A stretch of 64,000 nucleotides of DNA. It comes from an uncultured Lachnospiraceae bacterium. GTDB lineage: Bacteria; Bacillota; Clostridia; Lachnospirales; Lachnospiraceae. Position 1 is the first letter of the stretch. The number at the start of each line of letters is the position of its first letter. A program made the translations under genes and the position numbers. Shown in pieces: positions 34,256 through 43,444 of this stretch. The DNA is taken from contig ONAZ01000003.1 in assembly GCA_900315945.1 (NCBI GenBank), forward strand, positions 186,514 through 250,513, read 5' to 3'. Under the pieces are notes generated by a model. The model worked only from the letters and a program-made list of their open reading frames with translations, was not told where the DNA came from and searched no databases.

Positions 34256-36295
34256 TTAACCTTTCTTAATAGATTCTCTTCTCTTCTGTTTATCCTCATA
34301 TAATACTTCGTCGGAACTTGCAATAATCTTTGCCAGATCCATATCTTCTTCGCATACGAAAGAATGAAATCCCGCAGATAATTCAATAAAATACGGCTTA
34401 TCACAGGTAAGATTGAATAAAAACATTGCTTCTTTTAATTTATTCTTAAGAAGTTCAATCTGTTCGTCTGCAGTAATATCATTAGGCACAGGAATAAAAG
34501 CTACAAATTCATCTCCGCCTATTCTTGCACAAAATCCATCTCTTGGCATAAGTCCAGATAGAAGTTTTGAAGCGGAGATAATTGCGAAATCACCATCACC
34601 ATGGCCAAAGCAATCATTAACCTCTTTAAGGTGATCAAGGTCTGCAAACATAATAACAGCTTCTTTTCCAGCACGTCTATGAATTGTAGCAAGAGCTTGT
34701 TCCATAAAGCCACGTCTATTTAGAATTTTAGTTAATTCATCATAGCGCGAAATAAAGCTTAGAATCTGATTAGATTCTTTGACTCTCTCCATAGACAATT
34801 CCATCTCAGCTCTAGTCTTTTCTTCTTGCTCTTTAATCTTGAAGAAATGAAGAATATTACTTATCTGTATGCTTATGTATAACAAATAATCATTCTCTTC
34901 TATTGGAGCTTTACATAGAACTACACCATATTGTTCTTTGCCGGAGAATAATACATATGTATGATAATTCCCCTCATCATCAGGCAAGAACTGACTAAAC
35001 CCTTTATGAGAAGAAACTAAATGATGTTTCCAATCATCACGATTTATAATAGTATTGCCATCCCCATCAATACCTCCGGCAAAAAATATCTGCCTATCGC
35101 CTGTTACAAACTCATCAACTTCATATGTAAGTGGATATCTATGAACAAACAGATATATATCTGATAAGGACAACTCCTTCAATCTCAAAAACAATTCTTC
35201 TAGATTCCGCTTACTAGAAATGTTAGCATCTATCATTTCTCGAACAAAGAAGGAAACATCCCACACATATGATTTAATTCTTTCATTCTCTTTAGAAATC
35301 TCACTTGAGATTCTTCTTAATTCATCATAAGACATATTAAGATTGCTAACATAATTATCATTAAGAATACTTGAGTAACTAGACATAATCTTTTCTTCCG
35401 AATCTATTTGATTATTACATCCGCAAGAATTTCTTGTTATTATGTTAACAGGATACTCTATACTCTCAACATTCTTACCCTCCGAAAGAGCAATTGCCAT
35501 ATCCAAAGCAAGATTAGCAAACAAATTACTATCATGCTTTACAGTCGTAAGAGGTGGTATAAGTTTTGATGAAATATCAATATCATCAAAACCTGTTATT
35601 GCAATATCTTTGCCAACTACGAGGCCTCTCTTCTCACACACGCTGTAACATGCTCTTGCCATATTGTCATTAGCACAACAAATTGCTTCAATATCAGGAT
35701 TTTCATCAAGAATATGTCCAACAATCCTCTTTACTCTTGTTGTATAATCTCCATAATAAATGTTATTAAGCGATGCTTTATTGCCAACTTCTTCCATAAC
35801 ATCCATATAAGCCTTTAAACGCATCATGGCGCTATAATTATCTCGTGGCCCTGATAGGAATGCCATATTCTTATAACCATGGTCAACAGCAAGATGTCTC
35901 ACAACACTTGCCATGGATTTATAGTTATCTGCAATTAGATATGGTACATTATCATTATTAGATAACACTTCAAATGTCATAACAGGTATATTGTTACATT
36001 TCTTAATAACCTCTTCAAGAGGCATAACTCCAGGAATACCACTCATAGAGCCATAACATATAATACATGCATCGCATCCAGCATAAGTAATATAATCAAA
36101 AATCGAAGAGAAATGATAATCTCTTAGAGACGCAGTATCTTCCTCTTCAGAGTTATCACATTCTCTTGGCACTCTACTACCAGTAAGAAATAGTAACCTG
36201 ACACCTCTTTCTTTAGAAATTCTATCGAAATCCTTAAGAAGAGCATCTATATATTCAGATTGATTATTGCCTACCATAACGGCAATTGTTTTCAT
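34256..36295 (-). CDS. Diguanylate cyclase with LacI-type ligand-binding domain
   Basis: 679 residues from the ATG at 36295 (GAGGTGATT upstream). Residues about 1-300 are a LacI/periplasmic-binding-protein-like sugar-sensor fold (IAVMVGNNQSEYIDALLKD, AFLSGPRDNYSAMMRLKAY, AICCANDNMARAC, ITGFDDIDISSKLIPPLTTVKHD) without a DNA-binding head. A linker domain follows (about 310-500), then a GGDEF domain (about 515-675) with DELTKILNRRGF and an intact GGDEF in CARIGGDEF. The inhibitory RxxD site is PRDG here, so product feedback may be lost. No signal peptide or membrane helix: a cytoplasmic ligand-to-cyclic-di-GMP converter by inference. Confidence 0.9.
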   Translation of the reverse strand: MKTIAVMVGNNQSEYIDALLKDFDRISKERGVRLLFLTGSRVPRECDNSEEEDTASLRDYHFSSIFDYITYAGCDACIICYGSMSGIPGVMPLEEVIKKCNNIPVMTFEVLSNNDNVPYLIADNYKSMASVVRHLAVDHGYKNMAFLSGPRDNYSAMMRLKAYMDVMEEVGNKASLNNIYYGDYTTRVKRIVGHILDENPDIEAICCANDNMARACYSVCEKRGLVVGKDIAITGFDDIDISSKLIPPLTTVKHDSNLFANLALDMAIALSEGKNVESIEYPVNIITRNSCGCNNQIDSEEKIMSSYSSILNDNYVSNLNMSYDELRRISSEISKENERIKSYVWDVSFFVREMIDANISSKRNLEELFLRLKELSLSDIYLFVHRYPLTYEVDEFVTGDRQIFFAGGIDGDGNTIINRDDWKHHLVSSHKGFSQFLPDDEGNYHTYVLFSGKEQYGVVLCKAPIEENDYLLYISIQISNILHFFKIKEQEEKTRAEMELSMERVKESNQILSFISRYDELTKILNRRGFMEQALATIHRRAGKEAVIMFADLDHLKEVNDCFGHGDGDFAIISASKLLSGLMPRDGFCARIGGDEFVAFIPVPNDITADEQIELLKNKLKEAMFLFNLTCDKPYFIELSAGFHSFVCEEDMDLAKIIASSDEVLYEDKQKRRESIKKG

Positions 36296-36333
36296 AATAA
36301 TCACCTCTTCATAACACATTTAATTAAAGTATA

Positions 36334-36765
36334 CTAGATAGATTTAAGCAGTTCTGAATACTCTAATAACAAAGATTCGAACATAAACATCATTGTCCTA
36401 TCCACATTCATTTTCTCATATTCTGTATTAAAGTATGTAGTATCATAAGAGCAACAGAATTCAGCATTTTTTCCTTCACCTTCAAGAAAATACTTTCCAG
36501 TAGATATAGATGAATTAATATCATTAACTACTTTAATAAAAGAATTATAATCACCATGTAGAGAAACCGGACACTTAATTACAAATCTTACTGTGTGCAT
36601 AAAATCAGTACCGCCTATCTCAAAATCTGCATCAACAATAGCTCTGTTGTTAGGAAGATTGTAACCTTTGACAATAAAATTTAATTGACCTTCCTTGTAA
36701 TCAACAGCTAAATTTTTCTCATCAAATTTTGATTTCACTAGTTGTACTAATTCAAGTTTTTCCAT
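36334..36765 (-). CDS. Small protein of unknown function (YbjN-like fold possible)
   Basis: 143 residues, no signal or membrane segment. Alternating strands and helices (LNFIVKGYNLPNNRAIVDADFEIGG, VRFVIKCPVSL, YNSFIKVVNDINSSISTGKYFLEG) resemble the YbjN/secretion-chaperone-like fold, but this is weak. It overlaps the end of psd by 14 bases with GAGGCG before the ATG, so it is translated from the same mRNA. No function proposed. Confidence 0.65.
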   Translation of the reverse strand: MEKLELVQLVKSKFDEKNLAVDYKEGQLNFIVKGYNLPNNRAIVDADFEIGGTDFMHTVRFVIKCPVSLHGDYNSFIKVVNDINSSISTGKYFLEGEGKNAEFCCSYDTTYFNTEYEKMNVDRTMMFMFESLLLEYSELLKSI

Positions 36766-37630
36766 AAGCGCCTCTTATTCCAATCCTTTGTCCACATAGA
36801 ACACGAGTCTCTATACCCAGTCTTGTATTATCAATAATATCTTTATCTATAACAGCCTTGTCCTTTTCAAGCAACACAACAATGGTGGAGCCACCAAATT
36901 CAAAAAATCCCTTTTCTTCACCTCTTGTAATACTCTTCTTCTGATGAAGGTTAGTAATTCTACCCACCATCAATGCTCCTACTTCCATCTGGAGAACATC
37001 ACCAAAATTGTCAGTGCGAAGAATTGTATATTCACGATGATTCTCTTTATATATAGGGTAGACATCATTAGCAATAGGATTAACTGTATGATACACTCCT
37101 TTTATACTACGATTATGGCTCTTATATCCGTCATCAATATAAATATATCTATGATAATCATCAACTGTTAGACGAAATACCAAAGCTTTACCACCTTGAT
37201 ATTTTAGAACAAGCTTCCTATCTCGTAACAATGAGTAAAGGCTATAAGAAGTATTTTTTATCGAAAGTACACTATCTTTGTCAATATCATATACTGTAAG
37301 CTTACTATCGCAAGGACTAATTAGATGAGACTTATTCATATCTATAGGTCTCTTCTCTTTTAATATTTTTCTTGTAAAAAAGTCGTTATAGCTTAAATAT
37401 TCTTTCTTCTCATATTGACTCATATCAATCTTATTATTAGTAATAAACGACTTAATTAAAGGTATAGAAAAGAAAGAATTCATAAACCATCCGCCAATAT
37501 TAGAAACGAAAGGATTAATTAGAATTCTAACAATAATTCTACCTATTGTCGTAGTATATAATTTCTCTAGAAATCTATCTTGAGAATCATCAGGATTAAC
37601 TATTATCCCATTTCTTAATGCATACTTCAT
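36752..37630 (-). CDS. psd: Phosphatidylserine decarboxylase proenzyme, class II
   Basis: 292 residues. It makes phosphatidylethanolamine from phosphatidylserine. Proenzymes self-cleave before a serine that becomes a pyruvoyl cofactor; here the site is FGGST (about 247-251), the class II form. YNDFFTRKIL, SPCDSKLTVY, DDYHRYIYIDDG and NHREYTIL are family motifs. It lies downstream of pssA on the same strand but in a separate unit with its own promoter and a terminator between. It is the first gene of a chain leading into the cyclic-di-GMP and two-component genes. Confidence 0.93.
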   Translation of the reverse strand: MKYALRNGIIVNPDDSQDRFLEKLYTTTIGRIIVRILINPFVSNIGGWFMNSFFSIPLIKSFITNNKIDMSQYEKKEYLSYNDFFTRKILKEKRPIDMNKSHLISPCDSKLTVYDIDKDSVLSIKNTSYSLYSLLRDRKLVLKYQGGKALVFRLTVDDYHRYIYIDDGYKSHNRSIKGVYHTVNPIANDVYPIYKENHREYTILRTDNFGDVLQMEVGALMVGRITNLHQKKSITRGEEKGFFEFGGSTIVVLLEKDKAVIDKDIIDNTRLGIETRVLCGQRIGIRGAYGKT

Positions 37631-37689
37631 AAAGCCCCCAAAGAACTAATAATAAGAATTTATTCTTCAAATTAGAATATGTCTTTTAT

Positions 37690-37718
37690 ATTATACAATA
37701 AATGACTTGTAAAAACAA
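37690..37718 (-). promoter_or_regulatory. psd operon promoter
   Basis: -35 TTGTTT (37718-37713), 17-base spacer, -10 TATAAT (37695-37690), about 60 bases ahead of psd. The -35 lies in the U tract of the upstream terminator hairpin. Confidence 0.6.
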
Positions 37719-37746
37719 AGAGAAGTCTTACGAAAGACTTCTCTTT
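37711..37746 (-). terminator. Second terminator between pssA and psd
   Basis: A 13-bp stem AAAGAGAAGTCTT/AAGACTTCTCTTT (4-base loop) followed by GTTTTTAC on the minus strand. It follows another terminator by 50 bases, an interval with no open reading frame. Confidence 0.7.
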
Positions 37747-37795
37747 ATTGTAGGGTTACAATTTATTTGTACATAAAAAGCCATATATTTACACA

Positions 37796-37842
37796 CAAAA
37801 AGACCCTCAACTATTAGATTCTACATCTAATAGTTGAAGGTC
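37796..37842 (-). terminator. Terminator of UPF0104-pssA
   Basis: An 18-bp stem with one mismatch (GACC-CTCAACTATTAGAT paired with ATCTAATAGTTGA-AGGTC), 5-base loop, then TTTTTGTG on the minus strand, 19 bases after the pssA stop. Confidence 0.88.
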
Positions 37843-37860
37843 GTAATTACAAATTATTAA

Positions 37861-38547
37861 TTATACTAAAACGGTTGACAACATAGACGCCGTGGAACCA
37901 ATTTCATGAACTTCTATAGTGCCCATTTTAGCAAGTACAAGTATAACTACAAGAAGAATTATGACAACAAGTACAATCAAAAAGATAATCCACATATTAG
38001 GCTTCGGAATCTTAACATCAATGATATAAAGTATCGCCTGTAATATAAACAGCGCATGAAGTACAATCAAAAATGCAGTATTAGGAATCAAAAGTCCTAC
38101 AACATATACAAGAGCAAGAGATACTGAAACCGTAGTAATAGGTACACCATGATACACTTTCTTAGATTGCGGATTCTGAACAACCCTCTTCTCTTCCATT
38201 ACATTAAAATAAGCAAGTCTAATAACAGCACATACAAGGAACATACATAAAACAGCAATTCCAAGCGGCTTATTAAGGCCCATATTATATGCAATTATCG
38301 CAGGAAATACTCCAAAGCAAACAACATCACACAAAGAGTCTAATTGTATTCCAAATGCTTTCTCATCTTCTGTCCTGTTCTTCTTAGTTCTTGCGATTTT
38401 ACCATCTAATGTATCACACATTCCTGAGAAGACCAAACAGATAATGGCTATCATAAAATGCCCATTACAAGCCTCTGTCATACCAACAACTGCAGAAATC
38501 ACACCAAGAAAAGATGTAATAACAGTATAATCATAAAAACCTATCAT
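37861..38547 (-). CDS. pssA: CDP-diacylglycerol-serine O-phosphatidyltransferase
   Basis: 228 residues with about seven membrane helices. It makes phosphatidylserine from CDP-diacylglycerol and serine. The CDP-alcohol phosphotransferase motif is present: CDTLDGKIART, then GIQLDSLCDVVCFG (D-G-x2-A-R, G-x3-D-x3-D), with a slightly long spacer before the glycine. Its product is the substrate of Psd, encoded in the next unit. The start overlaps the UPF0104 stop by 4 bases (ATGA). Confidence 0.9.
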   Translation of the reverse strand: MIGFYDYTVITSFLGVISAVVGMTEACNGHFMIAIICLVFSGMCDTLDGKIARTKKNRTEDEKAFGIQLDSLCDVVCFGVFPAIIAYNMGLNKPLGIAVLCMFLVCAVIRLAYFNVMEEKRVVQNPQSKKVYHGVPITTVSVSLALVYVVGLLIPNTAFLIVLHALFILQAILYIIDVKIPKPNMWIIFLIVLVVIILLVVILVLAKMGTIEVHEIGSTASMLSTVLV

Positions 38548-39602
38548 TCTTTTTTTCTCCCTTTTTTAAATATTAAAATATAAGCCACAACCGTCATAAC
38601 AGCACTGATTAAAAGCTGAATATAATAGCTAAATCCTCTGCTTAAAATCATGGCTGGAAGTGTTAAATCACCAAATGTTGGCGCAAACATAGCAAGGAAC
38701 AATCTCTCTGTAATACCCATTCCTCCTGGAAGTGGTAGCATATCAGCACCTACTGATATAAGACATTGTAACATAAGAATATCAATAATTGAAGTTCCAC
38801 GCAAGTGGAATGACCAATATACTATGACAGTTATAAAGAATAATATAAGTCTCTGTAATATAGACAGAATAATTACATTAAAAATAACTATTTTATGATC
38901 TTTCAAGTACTTAGATGCATCTTCATACTTAATCATCATATCATCTGTTTTGTGTAGCCACTTCTCTTTATCTTTTAAGATTCTAATCTTGTTAAGGAAT
39001 CCTATACACTTCTTAATAATCCATTTTGCAACTGCAGGCATAAACACCAAGATAAATAAAGCTACAATAACAATTATATTAAGAACTATTCCAAGCCAAA
39101 CCCAAAACTCAACTGGCTCTACAGCATCCATAATACTCTTAGGTCTAATAATAAGCGTAATTCCACCAAGAATAACAAGAACCAGCTTATATCCTATTGT
39201 AATTAATAGAAGCACTAATGTAGAATGAGCAACATTAAGCTTATCCTTTCTCATAAATACAATCTGTGCTGGCTGTCCACCTGATGCTGATGGAGTAATG
39301 CAGCTAAAAAAGAATCCAACAAAAGAATATAGATAAGCTCTCATAAGTCTAAGCTTAGTACCTAATGTCTTGAAAATGTACTTCATAATAACAGATTCTA
39401 GAAGAATAAATAAAAGCACACAAATAACACAAGGAACCACAAGAATAACAAGATCACATTGTTTTAATCCCTCAAGCACTTCTTCTAAATTCTCACCATG
39501 AAATACGCCATATATAGTTAATCCAAAAACAACTAGAAGAAACACTATATCAATTATATTTCTTCTTATATTGCTTTTCTTTTTTGTTTCAACATTATCC
39601 AT
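38544..39602 (-). CDS. UPF0104 (lysylphosphatidylglycerol synthase TM-region-like) membrane protein
   Basis: 352 residues with eight or so membrane helices and no soluble C-terminal aminoacyl-transferase domain, so it is the flippase/TM-only type (YbhN/AglD-like), not a full MprF. Motifs are YLYSFVGFFFSCITPSASGGQPAQ (about 88-111) and LISVGADMLPLPGGMGITERLF (about 280-301). A role in lipid or glycolipid translocation is likely given the pssA coupling, but not proven. First gene of the two-gene unit after the chemoreceptor terminator. Confidence 0.85.
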   Translation of the reverse strand: MDNVETKKKSNIRRNIIDIVFLLVVFGLTIYGVFHGENLEEVLEGLKQCDLVILVVPCVICVLLFILLESVIMKYIFKTLGTKLRLMRAYLYSFVGFFFSCITPSASGGQPAQIVFMRKDKLNVAHSTLVLLLITIGYKLVLVILGGITLIIRPKSIMDAVEPVEFWVWLGIVLNIIVIVALFILVFMPAVAKWIIKKCIGFLNKIRILKDKEKWLHKTDDMMIKYEDASKYLKDHKIVIFNVIILSILQRLILFFITVIVYWSFHLRGTSIIDILMLQCLISVGADMLPLPGGMGITERLFLAMFAPTFGDLTLPAMILSRGFSYYIQLLISAVMTVVAYILIFKKGRKKE

Positions 39603-39707
39603 AAATCACACTCCACAATGCAATATTATACATAATTTTCATAAAAATATATACACAAAAAAAGAAAAAACTTTCACAAAAAAATATCGCATGATACAAA
39701 TAGGCAT

Positions 39708-39741
39708 AAAAAAAGCCATAACTAACAACGTTAGTCATGGC
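39708..39741 (-). terminator. Terminator of the chemoreceptor gene
   Basis: A 12-bp stem GCCATAACTAAC/GTTAGTCATGGC with one A-C mismatch and a 3-base loop, then TTTTTTTATG on the minus strand, 16 bases past the stop at 39758. Confidence 0.9.
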
Positions 39742-39757
39742 CAAATTATATCAAAAA

Positions 39758-41506
39758 TTAAATCTTAAAGTATCCAAGTTCATCTTGTAGTGCATGAGCA
39801 AGATTAAGAAGATCATTTGCCTGGTTAGATACTAAGTTAATAGTAGCATTTAATTCTTGCATAGATGCAGTAGTTTGTTGTGTTGATGCTGAATTCTCTT
39901 CTGCAATTGACACTAAACTATTAACAACATCTACTACTCTATTTCTGCTCTGATTGCATTCTTCTGTTCTATCAGAAATGTTATTAGTCTCAACAGAACT
40001 TGATTCAATACCATCATTAACATCTTTGAACTTCTCTTTAGTTTCTTCAAGCTTCTGTTGTTGTTCTTCAATAATAACTTCAACTTCTTTCATAGCTTCA
40101 ACTGTTGTCTTAGACTCAGAAAGTAAGTTATTAACAACGTCTTCAATTGTTTTAGCAGAATCACTAGACTCTTCTGCAAGCTTCTGAATCTCAGATGCTA
40201 CTACAGCAAAGCCTTTACCTGCTTCACCAGCACGAGCAGCCTCAATACTAGCATTAAGCGATAGAAGGTTAGTCTCTTCTGCAATTGATGTAATAAGGGA
40301 AACTGCAGATTGAATCTTAGTAGCAGATTCATCAGTTAACTTAACCTGTTCAGCTATCTTGCCTATTGCTGCATTAGTTCTATCATTAGAGTCACTCAAA
40401 TCACTAATAATTCTATTAGAATCATCGCCAGCAGACCTCATAACTGAAGATGTCTCGTTAAGTGTTGATACACCACCAACAATACCTTCAATCTGATCAC
40501 CCATCTCATTAATCTGAGCTGTTGCTGTCTCAATTTGTTCAGCTTGTGATACAGCACCCTTAGAAATATCTTCAACAGCATGGCTGATTTCATCAGCAGC
40601 AATACTTGTTGTACTTGTCATATTCTGAATATTATTACTTGAATCAATAAGTGTATCAGCAGCCCCAAGTATTCTCTCTACAGTACTCTTAAGTGTAGCC
40701 GCAGTTGACTGAATTGCTTTACTGAGATCACCGATTTCATCAGTTCTACTAACAACTTTCTTATCAATCTCAAAATTAAGATTACCAGTTGATAACTCTC
40801 CCATAGCATCTTTACATTTATTAAGCGATCCGCAGATACTTCTAGCACTAAGAATTGTTGTAATAACAGCTATGGCAAGAAGAACACCACCAACAATAGC
40901 AATTATAATTAATACTGAATATGCTTGTGAAAGAATTTCACCCGAAGGCATTCCAGCAAATGCACATCCTACAACTTCATTACCATTTTTTATAGGGATG
41001 TATGCTGCAAAATAATTCTGTCCATTAATAACAATATCACTAGTTGTATAATTTTCGCCTTTCATAACAGTATCATATACTTCATCTGATATATCAGTTC
41101 CAATAATCCTGTTACCATCTTTATCTTTTAGAGTTGTAGCTCTTCTGGTCTTTCCATAAATCATAGTAACATCTTGTGGCGAACCTTCAACAAAACTATC
41201 CATTTTCTCAGCGTTACCAGTAATGTTGTATGAGCCCTTGTATAGATTATCATTCTTATCTAGGCTGTAATTCCCATTATCAACAAGTTCATAACCAGCT
41301 TTGACAGCTTCAGCAGTTGAAAGTAGAGAATTAATAGCTTCGTTCTTAAGTGCGCTTTTCATCTGAAAATAACTAATAATAGCAACACCCAAGCCCAATA
41401 ATACAAGTGGTAAAAGCACCATGGCTAAGAGACGAGTATGTAAACTAATCTTCTTACCTTTTTTATTAGACTTAACAGTTTCATTAGATGGATTTGAATT
41501 ACTCAC
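39758..41506 (-). CDS. Methyl-accepting chemotaxis protein
   Basis: 582 residues. Membrane helices at about 28-50 and 198-220 enclose an extracellular single-Cache-type sensor (about 52-195; [43 protein letters not shown]). A HAMP domain (about 220-275) follows. The signalling hairpin tip is [31 protein letters not shown]. No C-terminal CheR-tethering pentapeptide. The start is a GTG at 41506, 10 bases after AGGAGG. It has its own promoter and terminator. The ligand is unknown; Cache domains of this type commonly bind small organic acids. Confidence 0.95.
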   Translation of the reverse strand: MSNSNPSNETVKSNKKGKKISLHTRLLAMVLLPLVLLGLGVAIISYFQMKSALKNEAINSLLSTAEAVKAGYELVDNGNYSLDKNDNLYKGSYNITGNAEKMDSFVEGSPQDVTMIYGKTRRATTLKDKDGNRIIGTDISDEVYDTVMKGENYTTSDIVINGQNYFAAYIPIKNGNEVVGCAFAGMPSGEILSQAYSVLIIIAIVGGVLLAIAVITTILSARSICGSLNKCKDAMGELSTGNLNFEIDKKVVSRTDEIGDLSKAIQSTAATLKSTVERILGAADTLIDSSNNIQNMTSTTSIAADEISHAVEDISKGAVSQAEQIETATAQINEMGDQIEGIVGGVSTLNETSSVMRSAGDDSNRIISDLSDSNDRTNAAIGKIAEQVKLTDESATKIQSAVSLITSIAEETNLLSLNASIEAARAGEAGKGFAVVASEIQKLAEESSDSAKTIEDVVNNLLSESKTTVEAMKEVEVIIEEQQQKLEETKEKFKDVNDGIESSSVETNNISDRTEECNQSRNRVVDVVNSLVSIAEENSASTQQTTASMQELNATINLVSNQANDLLNLAHALQDELGYFKI

Positions 41507-41543
41507 AACAACTACCCCTCCTATATAATAATCTCTAATTAGA

Positions 41544-41572
41544 TATTATAAACTTAAATTTTTACATTTGCA
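41544..41572 (-). promoter_or_regulatory. Chemoreceptor promoter (sigma-A type)
   Basis: -35 TTGCAA (41572-41567), 17-base spacer, -10 TATAAT (41549-41544), 38 bases upstream of the GTG. No sigma-D (motility) consensus is seen, so the gene is probably not under flagellar sigma control. Confidence 0.75.
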
Positions 41573-41657
41573 ATAAAATGTATAAAAAAACGCAATATAT
41601 TGTGTTGTGTATTAAATAACACACAAATGAACTGATATCTATACAACTCTAATTGTT

Positions 41658-42974
41658 CTATCCTTTATTCAACTTACTAGCTATAAAGTTAGAAAAAACA
41701 GAAGAAACAAATGAGGCAACAATAATAGCTGGTAAAAACGAAAGTGGAAAACACAAAAGTAGTATGGCTATAACTGTAATAGGCTTTCTCATAAGAAATC
41801 CAAGCATGGATGCCGCTGTTATTGCAACAGCAAAAACTGCCTCAAATTCGTCAAAAGAACCTGTAGCATTAATAAGTAATGTACAGGCATAACCTACACT
41901 TACAGCAGCATAAATCATAGGAAATATTGTTCCACCTTTCCAACCTAGGTTAACACTTACATTAACCATAAGAAGTTTAACTAGACCAAGAATTATAAGT
42001 CCAATTACAGCAAAATCAGTATAATTATAAATAAGAGTATACATCTGACTTTCTCCGGAAAATCTGCCGGAGCCCACAAAATGACCTACAACTCCAAGTA
42101 ATAAACCAGCTATAACGCAACTAATAACTCTGTATTTTTTTAATTTCTCACCAATTAATAATGTGATTTTATTAAATAATATATAAATAATTGCAACAAT
42201 TATACCAACAATAATTAATGGTATTCCCCATTTCCATTGGGATAAATATACATGAAAATCACCAATTCTTTCACTGCTAAATCTTGGCAGACCTTCAAGT
42301 TCACCAAAAAGCATAGACAGACCTTTCAAAGAAAGCATACCACCTGCTACAGCAAGGGCATATAATACTACTCTTGTAGCTTTATTAACAAGTCGTTCTC
42401 TCTCTTTAACTTTTCCACTTTTCCTGTCTTCTATTTGTTCAAATATACCATATAAGGGAGCATTAAATATAACTCCAAGGGTTGCTGAAAGTCCTGAACT
42501 TGCAACTTCTTTTACCCTATCTCCTTTGTATTTAAGTCTGTCTCCCACAAATGTACAAAGTCCAGCCACTATTCCAGTAAGTCCTGCTTCTGGTCCAATT
42601 GCGCCACCAAACACAAGTGGCATTAACGCAGATAAAAATAGAATATGTACCTTGTCATAATTATATCCTTTATCCTTCTTCACCTTCGTCATAACTTCCT
42701 CAAGTGATTCTGGTAGTATTCCAAACTTCTTCTGCCAAAGACCTATAATTAATCCGCCCAGCACACAGATTACTACATCAAAAAAAAGCATCCCACAATT
42801 ATCCTGTCCAATTAATGACACATCACTAATCCCCAAGAATTCTGGAATACTTATCCATATAAACTCAGTAATAATATTAAGACATTTAAGGAATACCCAA
42901 GTAACAGCACCTACTAAAGCACCAAGAATAATACTAAGTATTCCAAATAAAAATATGTCTATTTTCTTATTCAT
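41658..42974 (-). CDS. ClC-family chloride channel/transporter
   Basis: 438 residues with at least ten membrane helices. Conserved selectivity-filter segments are visible: GGAIGPEAGLTGIVAGLC (about 121-138) and WKGGTIFPMIYAAVSVGYA (about 345-363). The GSxIP segment is divergent. ClC proteins are anion channels or proton-coupled antiporters; which applies cannot be decided here. The charged residues needed for antiport were not traced. It follows the tmRNA gene by 35 bases and may be co-transcribed with it. GGGGAG precedes the ATG. Confidence 0.87.
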   Translation of the reverse strand: MNKKIDIFLFGILSIILGALVGAVTWVFLKCLNIITEFIWISIPEFLGISDVSLIGQDNCGMLFFDVVICVLGGLIIGLWQKKFGILPESLEEVMTKVKKDKGYNYDKVHILFLSALMPLVFGGAIGPEAGLTGIVAGLCTFVGDRLKYKGDRVKEVASSGLSATLGVIFNAPLYGIFEQIEDRKSGKVKERERLVNKATRVVLYALAVAGGMLSLKGLSMLFGELEGLPRFSSERIGDFHVYLSQWKWGIPLIIVGIIVAIIYILFNKITLLIGEKLKKYRVISCVIAGLLLGVVGHFVGSGRFSGESQMYTLIYNYTDFAVIGLIILGLVKLLMVNVSVNLGWKGGTIFPMIYAAVSVGYACTLLINATGSFDEFEAVFAVAITAASMLGFLMRKPITVIAILLLCFPLSFLPAIIVASFVSSVFSNFIASKLNKG

Positions 42975-43009
42975 ACTTTTCTCCCCAAAATGTTACAAAT
43001 AAAATATAG

Positions 43010-43351
43010 TGGACTAGAGGGGAGTCGAACCCCTGTCCAAAAACCAATCCCCGACTCTTCTACGAGCGTAGTTTGTTATTTAGATTTCCCTCAACAACCC
43101 GAGAACAAACACTCTAATTGTCTTAGTAGCTTCATGATACGTACACATACGCAAAGCTTAGTATATGCCGTTTCCTACATAGTTTGAAGCCTTAATCCCA
43201 ACGTGTAGGTGCGCTAGGTAAGACTAGCTGCAACTAGGCAGCTAATGCTAATTTTTCGTCTTTAGCAATTAAATTTAATTTTGCCATTTTACGTATGGCT
43301 ATCGGCTCGCTTCTTTCGCTTCATGATCCCTGTCGAAACCATTACTAGCCC
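43010..43351 (-). ncRNA. ssrA: tmRNA (one-piece ssrA)
   Basis: 342 bases. The tRNA-like ends pair: 5' GGGCTAG (43351-43345) with 3' CTAGTCC (43017-43011), discriminator A at 43010. The 5' part has GGTTTCGACAGGGATCATGAAG, the universal tmRNA D-arm-like segment; the 3' part has the T arm GGGGTTCGACTCCCC. The tag reading frame spans 43284-43234 and encodes AKLNLIAKDEKLALAA followed by TAG, 16 residues ending in the protease-recognised LAA. CCA is not encoded. Located directly after smpB, its protein partner. Confidence 0.97.
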
Positions 43352-43364
43352 ATATTCTGTTGTT

Positions 43365-43417
43365 ATTTTGCGTAGCAAAATGACTACACGTCGAGCGCCT
43401 TCGTGCTTTAGCACGAA
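43365..43417 (-). other. Two perfect hairpins between smpB and ssrA
   Basis: GTGCTAAAGCAC-type hairpin TTCGTGC/GCACGAA with loop TTTA (43400-43417) and ATTTTGC/GCAAAAT with loop GTA (43365-43381), plus a flanking GCGC/GCGC pairing. Neither has a U tract. They lie in the 93 bases between the smpB stop and the mature tmRNA 5' end. They may be processing structures of a joint smpB-ssrA transcript; no clear ssrA promoter was found. Confidence 0.6.
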
Positions 43418-43444
43418 CTATTATGCGCGAGACTCCTTTTAGAA

